This document shows, one piece after another, positions 59,648 through 64,000 of a stretch of DNA of 64,000 nucleotides (positions are counted from its first letter, which is position 1; every line of letters starts with the position of its first letter). The notes beneath the pieces are model-generated. The model worked only from the letters and a program-made list of their open reading frames with translations, did not search any database and had not been told where the DNA came from. The stretch lies in NCBI RefSeq assembly GCF_028069655.1, contig NZ_JAMCOS010000001.1, forward strand, positions 2,572,001-2,636,000. The letters are read 5' to 3'. The position numbers were made by a program, and so were the translations under genes. Origin of the DNA: Acidovorax sp. NCPPB 4044 (GTDB lineage Bacteria > Pseudomonadota > Gammaproteobacteria > Burkholderiales > Burkholderiaceae_C).

Positions 59648-60013
59648 TCAACGCCAGTGGCCCCGGCCACCGCCATGCCAATGCGGCCGGCCGTAGTACC
59701 CATAGCCACCGCCATACACCACCGGAGGCGGCGGCGCGTAATAGACAGGGCGGGGAGGCACATACGCCACGGGCGGCGGCGCGTAGTAGACCGGAGCGGG
59801 CGGCGCGTAATACACGGGCGGGGGCGCCACATAGGCCGGCGGCGGGCCGTAGACGACGCCGGGGCCGCCACCCACGCCGAGCACCACGCCCGGCGAATTG
59901 ATGCCGACGGACCAGAACACATCGCGCGCCTGCGCGGCACCCGATGCGGCCAGCAATGCCAGCCCCATCCCGGCCGTGGCCGCAATGGCTGCGAGGGAAC
60001 GGTTTTTGGTCAT
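59648..60013 (-). CDS. Exported Tyr/Pro/Gly-rich repeat protein
   Basis: 121 residues. Signal peptide 1-29 (AAIAATAGMGLALLAASGAA). A short conserved piece (VFWSVGINSPGVVLGVGGGPG) is followed by repeats of the YYAPPP type and a Gly/His/Trp-rich end (HWHGGGRGHWR). Exported low-complexity protein seen in many betaproteobacteria; function unknown. A clear terminator follows. Confidence 0.75.
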   Translation of the reverse strand: MTKNRSLAAIAATAGMGLALLAASGAAQARDVFWSVGINSPGVVLGVGGGPGVVYGPPPAYVAPPPVYYAPPAPVYYAPPPVAYVPPRPVYYAPPPPVVYGGGYGYYGRPHWHGGGRGHWR

Positions 60014-60192
60014 GGAAATCTCCTTGGAAGTTGGGCCCCTACCGCGCAGGGAGGGCGGGAATCGCGGCCCGGTGCGCTACTAACGCAGCACATGGCCGCA
60101 AGGATGGCACAAACCACCAACTATCTTGTTTCCGGACGTTGCGTCCATTGTTGCAGGGAGTTACGGCGGGGGCCGCCGCCTAGAATCGCGGG

Positions 60193-62007
<1,815 letters not shown>

Positions 62008-62063
62008 CGGCTTCGGCCATCGGGAACAGCCGGCGGCTTTTCCCGGTAAAGATTCCCCGGGAA

Positions 62064-62696
62064 TCATTTCAGCCCGACACACCACTGCTGCTCGCACGGC
62101 ACCCCGTCTCCGTTTCCATCCATCTGCGTGCCTGGGCAGTTCTGCAGAAACAGCTTCGCCTCGCGGCATGAAGTCATCTGCGAGCATTGCTTGCGACCAT
62201 CGCAGCGGAAGCCCTCCGGTACCGGCTCCCTGAAAGCTCCAGCGGCAGGTGCGGGTGCGGGTGCGGACAGTGAAGCTCCGTGCATTGCTGCCCGCTGCAT
62301 GTAGGGGGAGTAACCCATCCAGCCGATCAGGCCAACGACGCCCAGGACGACGACGGCGGAATAGAACCTGCCGGAACGTCCACCCGCGCCACCGGAATCG
62401 CGGCCGTGCAGCCGCCGAGCAGCTTCAGGCGTGCGGTGCTTCGGCGCATGGAATGGGTGAACGGATGCGCCGCCGGCCACTTCGCCCTTGCGCAGCACGC
62501 GCACGGCGCGCCGGCGGCCCTCGCGATCGGGCTCCACCTCGAAGGTCAAAGGCTCTCCCGACGAGGGGACGATGTCGCGCCGCTGAAAGGCTGAGATGTG
62601 CACGAACAACTCGGCACCGCTGTCGTCGGCCACGACGAAGCCGAAGCCACGCTCGGCATTCCAATGCTTCAGCCGCCCTCCAAAGCGGTGCTCCAT
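62064..62696 (-). CDS. Cold-shock domain, transmembrane and excalibur domain fusion
   Basis: 210 residues from the ATG at 62696. Cold-shock domain at residues 5-68 (GRLKHWNAERGFGFVVADDS, LFVHISAFQRR). A basic/Gly linker is followed by one transmembrane helix (FYSAVVVLGVVGLIGWMGYS, about 112-132), then an Ala/Pro linker and a C-terminal excalibur-type calcium motif (CREAKLFLQNCPGTQMDGNG, DGVPCEQQWC). This joins a nucleic-acid domain in the cytoplasm to a periplasmic Ca-type module. DUF1294 is the more common partner. Confidence 0.85.
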   Translation of the reverse strand: MEHRFGGRLKHWNAERGFGFVVADDSGAELFVHISAFQRRDIVPSSGEPLTFEVEPDREGRRRAVRVLRKGEVAGGASVHPFHAPKHRTPEAARRLHGRDSGGAGGRSGRFYSAVVVLGVVGLIGWMGYSPYMQRAAMHGASLSAPAPAPAAGAFREPVPEGFRCDGRKQCSQMTSCREAKLFLQNCPGTQMDGNGDGVPCEQQWCVGLK

Positions 62697-62940
62697 GCGC
62701 TTTCCCTCCCTGTGAGCGCTTTCGCCTGGTGTTTCAGGCGGCGGCGCTGTCCCGCGCCTGCTGCCCATCCGTGCAACGCAGTATGGCATTGCTCTGCAGC
62801 CACCCTCCTCTCGCCTCACCGGGGTGGCCATGGCGGAGTGCAGCACCTGGCGTGGCCCGCACGGATAGCACTCCTTGATCCAAGAAATTAGTTTTCTTCA
62901 ATGGAAAAATAAATTTGATAACCCTATCCTTCTCATCCGT

Positions 62941-62963
62941 GGCCGTCTGATCCACGGACGGCC
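62941..62963 (+). promoter_or_regulatory. Hairpin upstream of katG
   Basis: GGCCGTC, nine-base loop, GACGGCC, ending 27 bases before the katG ATG. It could be a 5'-UTR structure. An AT-rich stretch (62880-62935) just upstream probably holds the promoter; no clear OxyR site can be confirmed by eye. Confidence 0.4.
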
Positions 62964-62986
62964 GACACAGAAACAAAAAGGAGTGA

Positions 62987-64000
<1,014 letters not shown>

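Overview
The window is high-GC (visibly about two-thirds G+C) chromosomal DNA from a betaproteobacterium of the Comamonadaceae, most like Acidovorax. This rests on gene content and style: two Bug/TctC-type binding proteins, a citrate-type TctCBA transporter with a TctDE two-component system, a YkuD/peptidyl-prolyl isomerase/lpxH neighbourhood, and short GCTAT...ATAGC repeats that I associate with this family. Genus is an inference from pattern recognition, not from a search.

Layout. 1-2596: tctC-tctB-tctA (minus; tctA leaves the window), divergent from tctD-tctE-hslR (2714-5297). 5317-13742: a hypothetical gene, a 1530-residue CheB-CheR-PAS-histidine kinase-receiver hybrid, two ferritin-like genes and a KGG-type stress protein, which look like a stress-response neighbourhood. 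About 13.87-26.9 kb: a defective tailed-phage prophage. It keeps late virion genes on the minus strand, a truncated tail-tip gene fused head-to-head to the 3' part of a tyrosine integrase, and a low-GC two-gene insert (18989-20751: ABC/OLD-like ATPase plus TOPRIM-like DUF4276 protein) that resembles anti-phage modules. 26915-34841: an apparently complete filamentous-phage (inovirus) prophage. It has a serine recombinase, Zot, pVI-like and pIII-like proteins, several small membrane or coat proteins, an ssDNA-binding protein, a gene II/X-type replication initiator and divergent regulators across a perfect 13-bp inverted-repeat operator. A 14-bp direct repeat flanks it, and one copy overlaps the 3' end of tRNA-Ser(GCU) (34832-34921).

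34965-64000: ordinary chromosome. It carries lysC, tilS, accA, an AlkA-type glycosylase, cysS, a TPR protein, an L,D-transpeptidase, two cyclophilins, lpxH, an MtfA-like peptidase, gamma-glutamyltransferase with a Bug protein and a LysR regulator, a DUF1348 gene divergent from a TetR gene with two palindromes between them, an aceE/mdeB-type E1 divergent from an Lrp gene, an ABM-domain protein, a DUF3014 protein, hydrolases, a DODA-type dioxygenase, arfB, aroQ, a Tyr/Pro-rich secreted protein, glnS, a cold-shock/excalibur fusion and the start of katG.

Best candidates for something new: the ATPase + TOPRIM-like cargo in the dead prophage; the inferred integration-dependent change of the C-terminus of the inovirus regulator; a nested out-of-frame gene in the giant phage gene; and a two-CXXC micro-gene in the inovirus coat operon. 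All functional assignments come from motifs read by eye; no database search was run.
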